12,576 nucleotides of DNA from Paramuribaculum sp. (GTDB lineage Bacteria > Bacteroidota > Bacteroidia > Bacteroidales > Muribaculaceae), in NCBI GenBank assembly GCA_029058705.1, contig JAIDXA010000323.1, positions 1 through 12,576 of the forward strand, written 5' to 3'. Each line of letters opens with the position of its first letter. Position 1 is the stretch's first letter. Below the pieces are notes generated by a model, which saw nothing but the letters and a program-made list of their open reading frames with translations, had not been told where the DNA came from and ran no database searches. Of the stretch, positions 1 through 5,407 are shown piece by piece. The position numbers and the translations under genes are program-made.

Positions 1-193
1 CAAGAGGCCAGTGGCGTGGCTGATGGAGGGTTTCATATTTTTTTATAATGCCTACTGCGACTTCAAACAGTGAGTCGGTGGCGGTTGGCGTGGCGTTTTC
101 TCCGGCTGGCTCCGTGCCTGCCGCCGCGCTGATGTTTATCAGCGCGCCGACAAGCAGGAGGGTTCCGCAGATTATGGCAAAGAGTTTTTTCAC
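1..193 (-). CDS. Secreted lysozyme-like (GH24-type) protein, 5' part only
   Basis: This is the N-terminal 64 codons of a minus-strand gene that leaves the window on the left. A GTG start at 193-191 is chosen because an in-frame stop lies at 223-221 and no ATG intervenes. The product opens with VKKLF, a hydrophobic stretch (residues 5-22) and a small-residue signal peptidase site near ISAAAG (21-26). The mature part contains AVGIIKKYETLHQPRHWPL (46-64), which resembles the start of phage-type GH24 lysozymes, where the Glu in I-K-x-[FY]-E is catalytic (here Glu54). If so, it would be exported and cleave peptidoglycan, either as a cell-wall enzyme or as a secreted endolysin. The call rests on this short motif; the rest of the domain is outside the window. 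It is co-directional with the capsid cassette but separated from it by about 310 bp and a MITE-like element. No clear TAnnTTTG box was seen upstream. Confidence 0.6.
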   Translation of the reverse strand, partial: MKKLFAIICGTLLLVGALINISAAAGTEPAGENATPTATDSLFEVAVGIIKKYETLHQPRHWPL

Positions 194-229
194 GATTCTT
201 GGAGAGTGTTTGGATTTAAATCAGATTAA

Positions 230-426
230 GAAACTGTTTAAATTTAGTTGTGGGATTAATTGAGAGGATTTTATGAGGTGTTTTTACGAGTTGAAGAGGG
301 AGCATAGCGGGCTATGTGACCGATGAGACTCGGTTAAAACAACCATAAAAGACCTCAATAAACCCACAAGAATGATTTATAACAATGATTTATAACATTT
401 TTTTCGTAGTAAATTTAAACAGTTTC
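230..426. mobile_element. MITE-like non-coding element A with 17-bp terminal inverted repeats
   Basis: The left end GAAACTGTTTAAATTTA (230-246) is exactly inverted at 410-426. The trinucleotide TAA flanks both ends (227-229 and 427-429), as expected for a target duplication. No convincing ORF lies inside. Further inverted pairs sit between the ends: TTGTGGG 248-254 with CCCACAA 363-369, TTGAG 260-264 with CTCAA 354-358, CGAGT 287-291 with ACTCG 328-332, and an apical hairpin CATAGC 303-308 with GCTATG 311-316. The whole element could fold into one long branched hairpin. It fills most of the 312-bp gap between the lysozyme-like gene and the capsid cassette. A diverged relative lies at 7247-7440. 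A three-base TNA target and a TIR starting GA would fit an IS5-family-derived MITE, but this assignment is weak inference. Confidence 0.75.
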
Positions 427-472
427 TAAGACTGGGGATTTTTTGAGCGAATTTCAAATCGAAGTTATAACA

Positions 473-500
473 GCGCAGAATGAGTATGGTTCATCTGCGC
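473..500 (-). terminator. Hairpin after the last cassette gene, probable terminator
   Basis: On the minus strand GCGCAGA (500-494) pairs with TCTGCGC (479-473), extended by TGA/TCA after a one-base bulge, with a loop of about 7 nt. It begins 5 nt after the stop codon of the 140-aa gene. The sequence that follows (TGTTATAAC) is only weakly U-rich, so it is not a textbook intrinsic terminator. Its position at the cassette end supports a termination or 3'-end stabilising role. Confidence 0.5.
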
Positions 501-505
501 GCCGG

Positions 506-928
506 TCAGAACCGGGTCGGTGATATGGCGGCAGGCGCGCTGAGCAGGGCGCGCATTGCCCCGAACGATTCTGTGGCCGTTGCCCGCGATGCCGCAGCTG
601 TCCGGCTGTCGGTTCCGGCATAGGCCGTGGCGGTGATTCTTGCGCCGATGGTTTTCTCGACAAGTGCGCGCAGGGTTGCCGGTGAGGCCGACGCGGGCAC
701 CGCGACCTCGAGAGCGATGATATCTGAGTCGTCGTCGGGCGGGTTGACCGATGCCCCGACTGCGGCGGCGATTGCGGCCGTTTCGCTGGCGGCAAGGCGT
801 CTGAGAGCGGCTGTCTGGTCGCGCGTCAGCAGTGGCGGACGGTCAGGCGAAAGATGATGGCGCAGGGCTGTTTCTGCAAGCAGATTGCCCACAATGGCCG
901 AAACGGAGATTGCGATGGATGTTTTCAT
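506..928 (-). CDS. Ala-rich 140-aa protein, last gene of capsid cassette, function unknown
   Basis: The protein has 140 aa and I do not recognise the family. Visible parts are a short hydrophobic N-terminus (MKTSIAISVSAIVGNLLAE, not followed by a clear cleavage site), an Ala-rich helical stretch (34-60), an acidic linker NPPDDDSD (62-69), a predicted beta-helix segment IIALEVAVP...TLRALVEKTIGARI (70-98), and an Ala/Ser/Thr-rich tail. The ATG at 928 overlaps the TGA of the upstream 170-aa gene as ATGA, so the two are almost certainly translationally coupled. The 140-aa frame is preferred to the overlapping minus-strand frame at 454-795 because of this coupling and its more protein-like composition. 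Given its neighbours it may be a small virion, connector or assembly protein, but nothing in the sequence proves that. Its high GC matches the rest of the cassette. Confidence 0.65.
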   Translation of the reverse strand: MKTSIAISVSAIVGNLLAETALRHHLSPDRPPLLTRDQTAALRRLAASETAAIAAAVGASVNPPDDDSDIIALEVAVPASASPATLRALVEKTIGARITATAYAGTDSRTAAASRATATESFGAMRALLSAPAAISPTRF

Positions 929-1437
929 GTTGTGGCGGTTTCCTTCGGTTGGCGTGTCGTTTTGTTGCCGGCGTTGTAACGCCGGCTCGGTTTCTGGATG
1001 GCTTCATGGCGGTGAACGCGTCGGTTTCTTTCCTGTCGCGCCTTGCGGCGCAATTGCCCGTAGAGGAAGAGGGCTGCTGCGGGTCTCAGGTAGAATCTTG
1101 GGGCGTTGCCTTCGCAGAGCACCAGCGCGAGCGCTTCAGACTCGGTGATGTCTTTGCGCGTCATCAGGCGGTCAACCCGTCGGCGCAGTTCGTCGAACGC
1201 TGCTGTCGGCCCGTCGCTGCGATTTCTGTCAGTCCCGTTGCGTCTGAGTTGTGAGAGCCGGCGGCGGGCATACGGGAATGTCACATAAAATTCCGGTGCT
1301 GGCGATTCAGCGGCTGCCTTCGCGATCTGCGCCGCTGTCAGTGGTCGGGTCGACTCGCTGATAATGCGGCGGCAGATGCGGAGGAAGTCCCTGTTGCGGC
1401 GGTTTTTCATAGTAATGGATGTCGTTTCTGTTTTCAT
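925..1437 (-). CDS. Basic 170-aa protein with two tandem copies of a helical unit, cassette gene
   Basis: The protein is strongly basic (Arg-rich). Residues 23-66 and 86-131 look like two copies of one unit of about 45 residues: each begins RR[IV], has a helix-turn-helix-like middle (PLTAAQIAKAAAES and DITESEALALVLCE), and ends AP-x-FY...QLRR. The remaining C-terminus (132-170) is basic and probably disordered. The unit resembles a small DNA-binding helical domain, so a role in DNA packaging (small-terminase-like) or regulation is possible, but I cannot assign a family. The start is taken as Met1 at 1437, after a 56-nt C/A-rich leader that follows the -7 box at 1494-1501. An internal Met10 (1410) is a possible alternative. 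The gene is coupled by ATGA to the 140-aa gene, and these two form the second sub-operon of the cassette. Confidence 0.65.
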   Translation of the reverse strand: MKTETTSITMKNRRNRDFLRICRRIISESTRPLTAAQIAKAAAESPAPEFYVTFPYARRRLSQLRRNGTDRNRSDGPTAAFDELRRRVDRLMTRKDITESEALALVLCEGNAPRFYLRPAAALFLYGQLRRKARQERNRRVHRHEAIQKPSRRYNAGNKTTRQPKETATT

Positions 1438-1493
1438 GATGGCGGTTGTGTGTTTTGATCGGTTAGTGATGTTTGCGGTTGTGTTTGTGTTGG

Positions 1494-1501
1494 CAAAATT
1501 A
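1494..1501 (-). promoter_or_regulatory. -7 box of a promoter for the 170-aa/140-aa pair
   Basis: The minus strand reads TAATTTTG, a match to the Bacteroidetes -7 consensus TAnnTTTG, lying 56 nt upstream of the 170-aa start. No good -33 TTTG is seen at the usual distance. The predicted leader is C/A-rich and poor in G, hence probably unstructured. Confidence 0.5.
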
Positions 1502-1520
1502 CAACGCGTGGTGGGCCGTG

Positions 1521-1555
1521 GCGAGTGACATCTCTGTTAATTGATGTTAACTCGC
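1521..1555 (-). terminator. Strong hairpin between portal gene and next promoter
   Basis: GCGAGTGACATC (1521-1532) pairs with GATGTTAACTCGC (1543-1555): about 11 pairs with a small bulge and a 10-nt loop. On the minus strand it starts 14 nt after the portal stop and ends about 20 nt before the -7 box at 1494-1501. No U-tract follows it. It may end or weaken transcription of the capsid-portal operon, or be an operator for the second one. Confidence 0.45.
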
Positions 1556-1569
1556 TCTGCCTGGTGCCG

Positions 1570-2931
1570 CTAACTGGTGGTTATTAATCTGTTTCTTGCG
1601 GCTCTGAATGCGTTGAAACTGTCGGTCAGGTCGAGTATGGCTATGCTTGAGTTGCGGAACTGCGCTTCATACAGTGCGGCGGAGGTATTGCTGTTGGCAA
1701 TCTGACCTTGCAACGCGCCGCTGACTCCCGAAATCTGGCTGAAAAGCTGCATCTGGAGGTTAAGGAGCTGATAGGCGCCGGCACATTCGCCGCCTCCGAT
1801 GGTCTGGCGTATCTCGCCTTTGCCGGGAACATATGGAATGACTGAATTCGGACGGCTCCACAGTTTGCCGAGCATATCGAGCGTGAGTCCGGGCGGAAGC
1901 GAGTCGGATGGTACAAGAAGGGCACCTTTGGCGGAAACGCTCATTATGTGGTCGATCAGGGTGATGAGCCGGTTGACGGTGCGCTGCTGGTCAATGATGT
2001 CTTCGACAAGCGAATGAACCTCGCCGTCGATCAGCGGATAGAATTTGACGGCAAACGGATGCAGCGAATGCCTGTAGGGCGAATCGAATTCGTCAAGGAT
2101 CATTCCCTCAGGGGTCATCATGCGGCAGTGCCACCGCAGGGTGGTCGACCGCTTTCTGACTATTCCTGCCGGAAGCCTGTCGGACAATCCGCCATCTTTT
2201 CCTTCGTCCCGGGCAAGAAAATAGCGCCCTGTCGAAGTGTCGTGGCAACGGTATACGGACCGGCTTTCGAGTGTCCACAGTTCGATGACCCTGCATCGGC
2301 TGTCGCCTGTTTCGAAAAATGAACGTCCGACACTGTCGCCGAGCGGACACAATGGACCGTTGTGCCGCATCCCGTTGTAAGCCGAGGCTATTCTGGAGGC
2401 GCGCCTGCCCCCTTCGGGTGCGAACCGCATCAGGATCTCGCGCAGGCTCATCGAATGGAGCATTCCGATAAGTTCGATGTCAAGTCCGCGCGGATCGGTG
2501 AAGCGGTTGATGAAAAATGATTCCGGACTGACATTGTCTATCCAGATGCCGTCGCCAGCAAGACGTCGTTCTGCGACAACGCGCTGCACCGCACATCCCG
2601 AAATGAGGAACTCCTCAAGCATCCGGCAGTCGAGTTCGTTCAGGGCGTTGCGCGAAACCACCTCGGAGTCCGGTTCCGGTGTGAGTGCCGTTCTGTCTGG
2701 ACCGCTGATGGAGTTGCGGAAATTGCCGACCACCGATTTGACAAGCTGACGGATCAGATTGTTGGTGTGGGGGCGGAATCCCGATCTGAGGGCTGAGTCA
2801 TGTTCGCTTTCGCCGTCTGCTCCGGGATCGTTCCACTGACGTCCGTAGGTGTAGTCTTTGTAGCGTCGGCGGCGGGCGCGCAATGGCTCTCCTTCGCGCC
2901 ATGCCTTTAGTGCGAGATCGATATATTTCAT
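1570..2931 (-). CDS. P22-like phage portal protein, short form (453 aa)
   Basis: Portal proteins form the dodecameric ring at one capsid vertex through which DNA enters and leaves. Family-like features are the helical N-terminus (LALKAWREGEPLRARRRRY) followed by YGRQW and HTNNLIRQLVKSVVGNF (55-71), the central HPFAVKFYPLIDGEVHSLVE with DIIDQQRTVNRLI (291-323), typical of P22-type portals (HPF...DGE...D-Q...N), and a Q/S/G-rich segment SGVSGALQGQ...NTSAALYEAQF (401-425) before a last helix (426-450). At 453 aa it is well below the roughly 700 aa of P22 gp1. It ends soon after the core, so the C-terminal barrel and much of the crown region seem absent. The frame is intact. Its ATG overlaps the TGA of the 186-aa gene as ATGA. 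A virion or virion-derived particle role is inferred from the adjacent capsid gene. Confidence 0.75.
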   Translation of the reverse strand: MKYIDLALKAWREGEPLRARRRRYKDYTYGRQWNDPGADGESEHDSALRSGFRPHTNNLIRQLVKSVVGNFRNSISGPDRTALTPEPDSEVVSRNALNELDCRMLEEFLISGCAVQRVVAERRLAGDGIWIDNVSPESFFINRFTDPRGLDIELIGMLHSMSLREILMRFAPEGGRRASRIASAYNGMRHNGPLCPLGDSVGRSFFETGDSRCRVIELWTLESRSVYRCHDTSTGRYFLARDEGKDGGLSDRLPAGIVRKRSTTLRWHCRMMTPEGMILDEFDSPYRHSLHPFAVKFYPLIDGEVHSLVEDIIDQQRTVNRLITLIDHIMSVSAKGALLVPSDSLPPGLTLDMLGKLWSRPNSVIPYVPGKGEIRQTIGGGECAGAYQLLNLQMQLFSQISGVSGALQGQIANSNTSAALYEAQFRNSSIAILDLTDSFNAFRAARNRLITTS

Positions 2932-3488
2932 GGGTCTGATGGAAATAGGTTTGAAACGGAAGCGCCTATCGAAGCGAGCATTGACGGCGTAAGCCGATAG
3001 ATGTCATCGCTATCCGGAAGCATGACGGCCATTATGCGCGGCGTCGTTCCGCCGGTCGCAGGATAGAGCGTCAGCCGACCGGAGTCGACAATGGCCACCG
3101 GGCGCGCTTCGCCGGCTCTGGCAAACGGGTTTGTCTGGGCAACAGCGTCGGCACATTCCCGATCGTTGATGATTATTGCCGGACGTTCCCACTTGTCGCA
3201 GTCGGCCGATGCCACCCGCAGACACCTTTCCGGAAGAAGTGCCGAAACGCAACCCGCGGTTTTTTCGTCAAAACTGAGCGTCGGACCGATGTCGGTCAGT
3301 GGCAGATCCCGAAGTTGCCCGTTCATGAGCTGGCCGACATACCACGAACGCATCTGAAGCGTAAGGATCCGGTCGAGATCCGGCCCGTCGGACCGGCTGA
3401 TGATGCAGTCGGTCCTCAGGGGTTCGAATCCCTTCGCGGTTTTCCATAGCCTGAGCATGGAGTCGGCCGTGAGGGTGATGGTGATCAT
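2928..3488 (-). CDS. 186-aa protein between capsid and portal genes, possible connector
   Basis: I do not recognise this family. The N-terminal half is helical (MLRLWKTAKGFEPLRTDC..., then LDRILTLQMRSWYVGQLMNGQLRDLPLTDI). The C-terminal half looks beta-rich (WERPAIIINDRECADAV, RPVAIVDSGRLTLYPA, PRIMAVMLPDSDDIYRLTPSML) and ends in a short helix. No signal peptide or membrane segment is seen. The gene lies between the capsid gene (73-nt gap) and the portal gene (ATGA overlap), which suggests it works on the same particle, perhaps as a head-tail connector or head-completion protein. That role is positional inference only. The intact frame and tight coupling argue that it is a functional gene. 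Confidence 0.65.
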   Translation of the reverse strand: MITITLTADSMLRLWKTAKGFEPLRTDCIISRSDGPDLDRILTLQMRSWYVGQLMNGQLRDLPLTDIGPTLSFDEKTAGCVSALLPERCLRVASADCDKWERPAIIINDRECADAVAQTNPFARAGEARPVAIVDSGRLTLYPATGGTTPRIMAVMLPDSDDIYRLTPSMLASIGASVSNLFPSDP

Positions 3489-3546
3489 GGTTGAAAAAGG
3501 ATTGGTGTGTAATTCAGAGCCTGTCTGGCTTTCACTAATTCAAACA

Positions 3547-3559
3547 CTCTCTTAGAGAG
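3547..3559 (-). terminator. Small hairpin just after the capsid gene stop
   Basis: CTCTC/GAGAG (3547-3551 with 3555-3559) encloses a 3-nt loop and begins 2 nt after the capsid stop codon on the minus strand. It is short and has no U-run, so it could at most cause partial termination or mRNA processing that lowers expression of the downstream genes relative to capsid. Confidence 0.3.
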
Positions 3560-3561
3560 CG

Positions 3562-4830
3562 TCACTCCGCAACAATGCGCAGATGTGCCTTCGGATGGCG
3601 AAGAACCAGACAGCTCGCCTCGGTGGCTACAAGGGCATCGGTGTTGCGTATGCCGGAGCTTTTCAAGTCAAGATGTTCTACACGGAACGGGATATGGGAG
3701 TATTTCGTAAGATACTGCGGATCGATCACCATGCCGTCGTTCTCATGGCCGCACTGGTCGAACACCTCGTTGTGGACAACGCAAAGCACTCCGAACTTCG
3801 ACCGCAGCTCTGTGAAATCTATGCCCCAGCGGGTAACGGTGTCTGATGCCGAAATGACTTTCGTGTGCTCCATATTGTTGAGGCGCTCGATCAGGCCGGA
3901 GCCTCCCATGAGTATCTTGCGCGGTGAACCGGCGCAATCGCCCGTAAAGGCTTTGCGCATGAGCGCGACAAGGGTCTCGGTCTGGATCTGGCCTTCAGCC
4001 AGTGCGAACTCTTCGCCGGCCTGATTCCAGATACCTTTGGTAAACAGAACCTCGTCGAAGCGGCGCGGATCGGTCAGACGGGCCTGGACGCCGAAAAGAA
4101 AGCTTTTCTCCATTCCCAGACGCATGTCCATGATCGCAACCTCCTCCTGGTCAGAGAGCGTCCATCCGACCTCTTTCGACGACAGTTTTGTCAGTATGGA
4201 ATGCTCAACCTGAGCCTTGAATATTTGACAAAAATTGGTCGACTTGACCGGAAGTGCTTCAAACTGAGGCGTCTGGACGTCAAGTTCGCCGGCAGCACGA
4301 CCCATCCTGACAAGCTTCTGCCCGCTCTGCCCGAACGAAGCGGCGGCTTTCTGTTCGTCGGTAAGGTTGAGCGCTATCACAGTCAGCGGGTTGGAGCTTC
4401 CCTTGTCTATGTCGACGACATAAAGGATGATTGGCTGATTCTCTGTGCCCGACGTGCCTTCGATCATAAGCGTCTCGGTCATCGCGATCAGATCGGAGTT
4501 CTTGACCTTCAGCGAATATGTCTGGTAGCCGCTGTAGTCGCCGCCGGCAATCTTTGTCAGGGCGCCTGAAAGATTGGTCGTCGGCGCTTTTGCATCGACC
4601 GAATAGTAATCGACGATCATCGACGAGGCATGACGCGCGCCGACCATTCGCGATATCTGGTCGACAGGTGTGGCCATTGGGCGCACTTTGACAACGCGGC
4701 TGTCTATTTCGTTGAGAAGAAGCGAAGGCGACCCCTCGCCGACTGCTCCCGTCGTAAGCGGGCCGTCGATAACTTTCGGAGTGGTTTCGTCAGTGGTGAT
4801 GATCTTTGTGTTTTCGTCAGATTGATACAT
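3562..4830 (-). CDS. Phage major capsid protein, SU10/N4-gp56-like
   Basis: The 422-aa product would be the shell subunit with an HK97-type fold. Matches to my memory of this capsid group are the N-terminal SPSLLLNEIDSRVVKVRPMAT followed by PVDQISR (35-61), then STNFCQIFKAQVEHSILTKL (197-216), a long helix rich in acidic and Met residues that ends EKSFLFGVQ (about 225-249), and a following FTKGIWNQAG (263-272). Related capsids carry the same N-x-x-QIF ... E-x-x-LFG pattern. The C-terminal part (340-422) looks beta-rich, as a P-domain or A-domain region would. The ATG at 4830 lies 37 nt downstream of the scaffold-like gene. The frame is intact with no frameshift. No maturation protease gene is seen beside it. 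The subfamily name is from memory and needs a profile search. Confidence 0.7.
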   Translation of the reverse strand: MYQSDENTKIITTDETTPKVIDGPLTTGAVGEGSPSLLLNEIDSRVVKVRPMATPVDQISRMVGARHASSMIVDYYSVDAKAPTTNLSGALTKIAGGDYSGYQTYSLKVKNSDLIAMTETLMIEGTSGTENQPIILYVVDIDKGSSNPLTVIALNLTDEQKAAASFGQSGQKLVRMGRAAGELDVQTPQFEALPVKSTNFCQIFKAQVEHSILTKLSSKEVGWTLSDQEEVAIMDMRLGMEKSFLFGVQARLTDPRRFDEVLFTKGIWNQAGEEFALAEGQIQTETLVALMRKAFTGDCAGSPRKILMGGSGLIERLNNMEHTKVISASDTVTRWGIDFTELRSKFGVLCVVHNEVFDQCGHENDGMVIDPQYLTKYSHIPFRVEHLDLKSSGIRNTDALVATEASCLVLRHPKAHLRIVAE

Positions 4831-4867
4831 TTTTCAGATAGGTTTAAAAATTTATTACTTGATGTGT

Positions 4868-5182
4868 TTAGTCCCATACGCCGCGGGGCAGCTCCGAAAG
4901 AAATCCTTCGGCTAACGATTGCGGTTTCTCCCGGCCTTCCCGGCCGCGCAAGGGGTTTTCAAACAATTCCGGCCGCGACATCAGCTGTTCGGCAATTTCG
5001 TTCCGGGCGCGCAGATAGCCGCGCTGTTCCGCCTCAGCCATCAGTCGGGCAATCTCTTCTGCTCCCGGCGCCGGATCTGTCGCTGCCTCCACCTGTTCTT
5101 CCCTTGTCTCAGCCTGAGCTTCCGGAACGGTGGTTTCCTGACGCGTAACGGCAGGATCGATAATGATTTGTTCTGTTTCCAT
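4868..5182 (-). CDS. Small acidic protein, candidate scaffold, first gene of cassette
   Basis: The protein has 104 aa starting METEQIIID. This start (5182) is preferred over the longer frame opening at 5266 because a -7 box lies between them (5221-5228), which would leave the longer start outside the transcript. The N-terminal 40 residues are acidic, rich in Glu/Gln/Thr and Pro, and probably disordered. A helix follows (41-70, EEIARLMAEAEQRGYLRARNE), then a basic/Pro segment (71-90) and a short amphipathic C-terminus LAEGFLSELPRGVWD. Size, acidity and location directly upstream of the capsid gene fit a small scaffolding protein, but no family signature is visible, so this is inference. Confidence 0.6.
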   Translation of the reverse strand: METEQIIIDPAVTRQETTVPEAQAETREEQVEAATDPAPGAEEIARLMAEAEQRGYLRARNEIAEQLMSRPELFENPLRGREGREKPQSLAEGFLSELPRGVWD

Positions 5183-5220
5183 AAATTTGATTGAAAATAG
5201 GGTTGATTGTTCCTGTGATG

Positions 5221-5228
5221 CAAAATTA
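5221..5228 (-). promoter_or_regulatory. -7 box of the capsid-portal operon promoter
   Basis: The minus strand reads TAATTTTG, matching TAnnTTTG, 38 nt upstream of the scaffold-like start at 5182. A TTTG occurs at 5258-5255 on the same strand with a 26-nt gap, somewhat long for a Bacteroidetes -33 element. An inverted repeat AACATT/AATGTT (5262-5267 with 5278-5283) lies just upstream and could be an operator. Confidence 0.55.
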
Positions 5229-5261
5229 CGCCCGCAGAAGCCCCTTCCCGATGTCAAAATC

Positions 5262-5283
5262 AACATTCATCGCATGCAATGTT
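5262..5283. repeat. Short inverted repeat between divergent promoters
   Basis: AACATT (5262-5267) and AATGTT (5278-5283) form an inverted pair separated by 10 nt that include the palindrome GCATGC. It sits just upstream of the capsid-operon -35 region and about 55 nt upstream of the symporter -7 box. It is a possible regulator-binding site, but a match this short could be chance. Confidence 0.3.
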
Positions 5284-5337
5284 AACGGAACAAAAAAATA
5301 GTATTTCGACCTTTCCATAAATCCAAAAAAAATGTTT

Positions 5338-5345
5338 TATCTTTG
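5338..5345 (+). promoter_or_regulatory. -7 box of Na/Pi symporter promoter
   Basis: TATCTTTG matches the Bacteroidetes -7 box TAnnTTTG. It gives a leader of roughly 57 nt to the ATG at 5408. It also overlaps the GTG at 5345 that would extend the protein, ruling that start out in practice. Confidence 0.55.
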
Positions 5346-5407
5346 TGTGCGGAAACATTTTTAAACCCGTCTCCGCCCATACATATTCTTTGCATAACCC
5401 AATTACA

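Noticed and set aside
48..263. Plus-strand frame of 71 aa at the left edge
   Set aside because: It is antisense to the signal-peptide gene and runs into the terminal repeat of element A.
454..795. Minus-strand frame of 113 aa
   Set aside because: It overlaps the coupled 140-aa gene in another frame and has Pro/Arg/Ser-rich shadow composition.
832..1254. Plus-strand open frame of 140 aa across the cassette
   Set aside because: It is antisense to the 140-aa and 170-aa genes, Cys/Arg/Gly-rich with no family likeness and no promoter box. It is best explained by high GC.
3575..4569. Plus-strand open frames opposite the capsid gene
   Set aside because: They are shadows of the capsid reading frame, with Arg/Ser-rich composition and no ribosome-binding or promoter signal.
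5183..5266. N-terminal extension of the scaffold-like protein to a start at 5266
   Set aside because: The -7 box at 5221-5228 lies inside it, and the extension has no conserved look; METEQ at 5182 is preferred.
5345..5407. N-terminal extension of the Na/Pi protein from GTG at 5345
   Set aside because: That GTG overlaps the promoter -7 box, and the family N-terminus fits MSYSFLDF at 5408.
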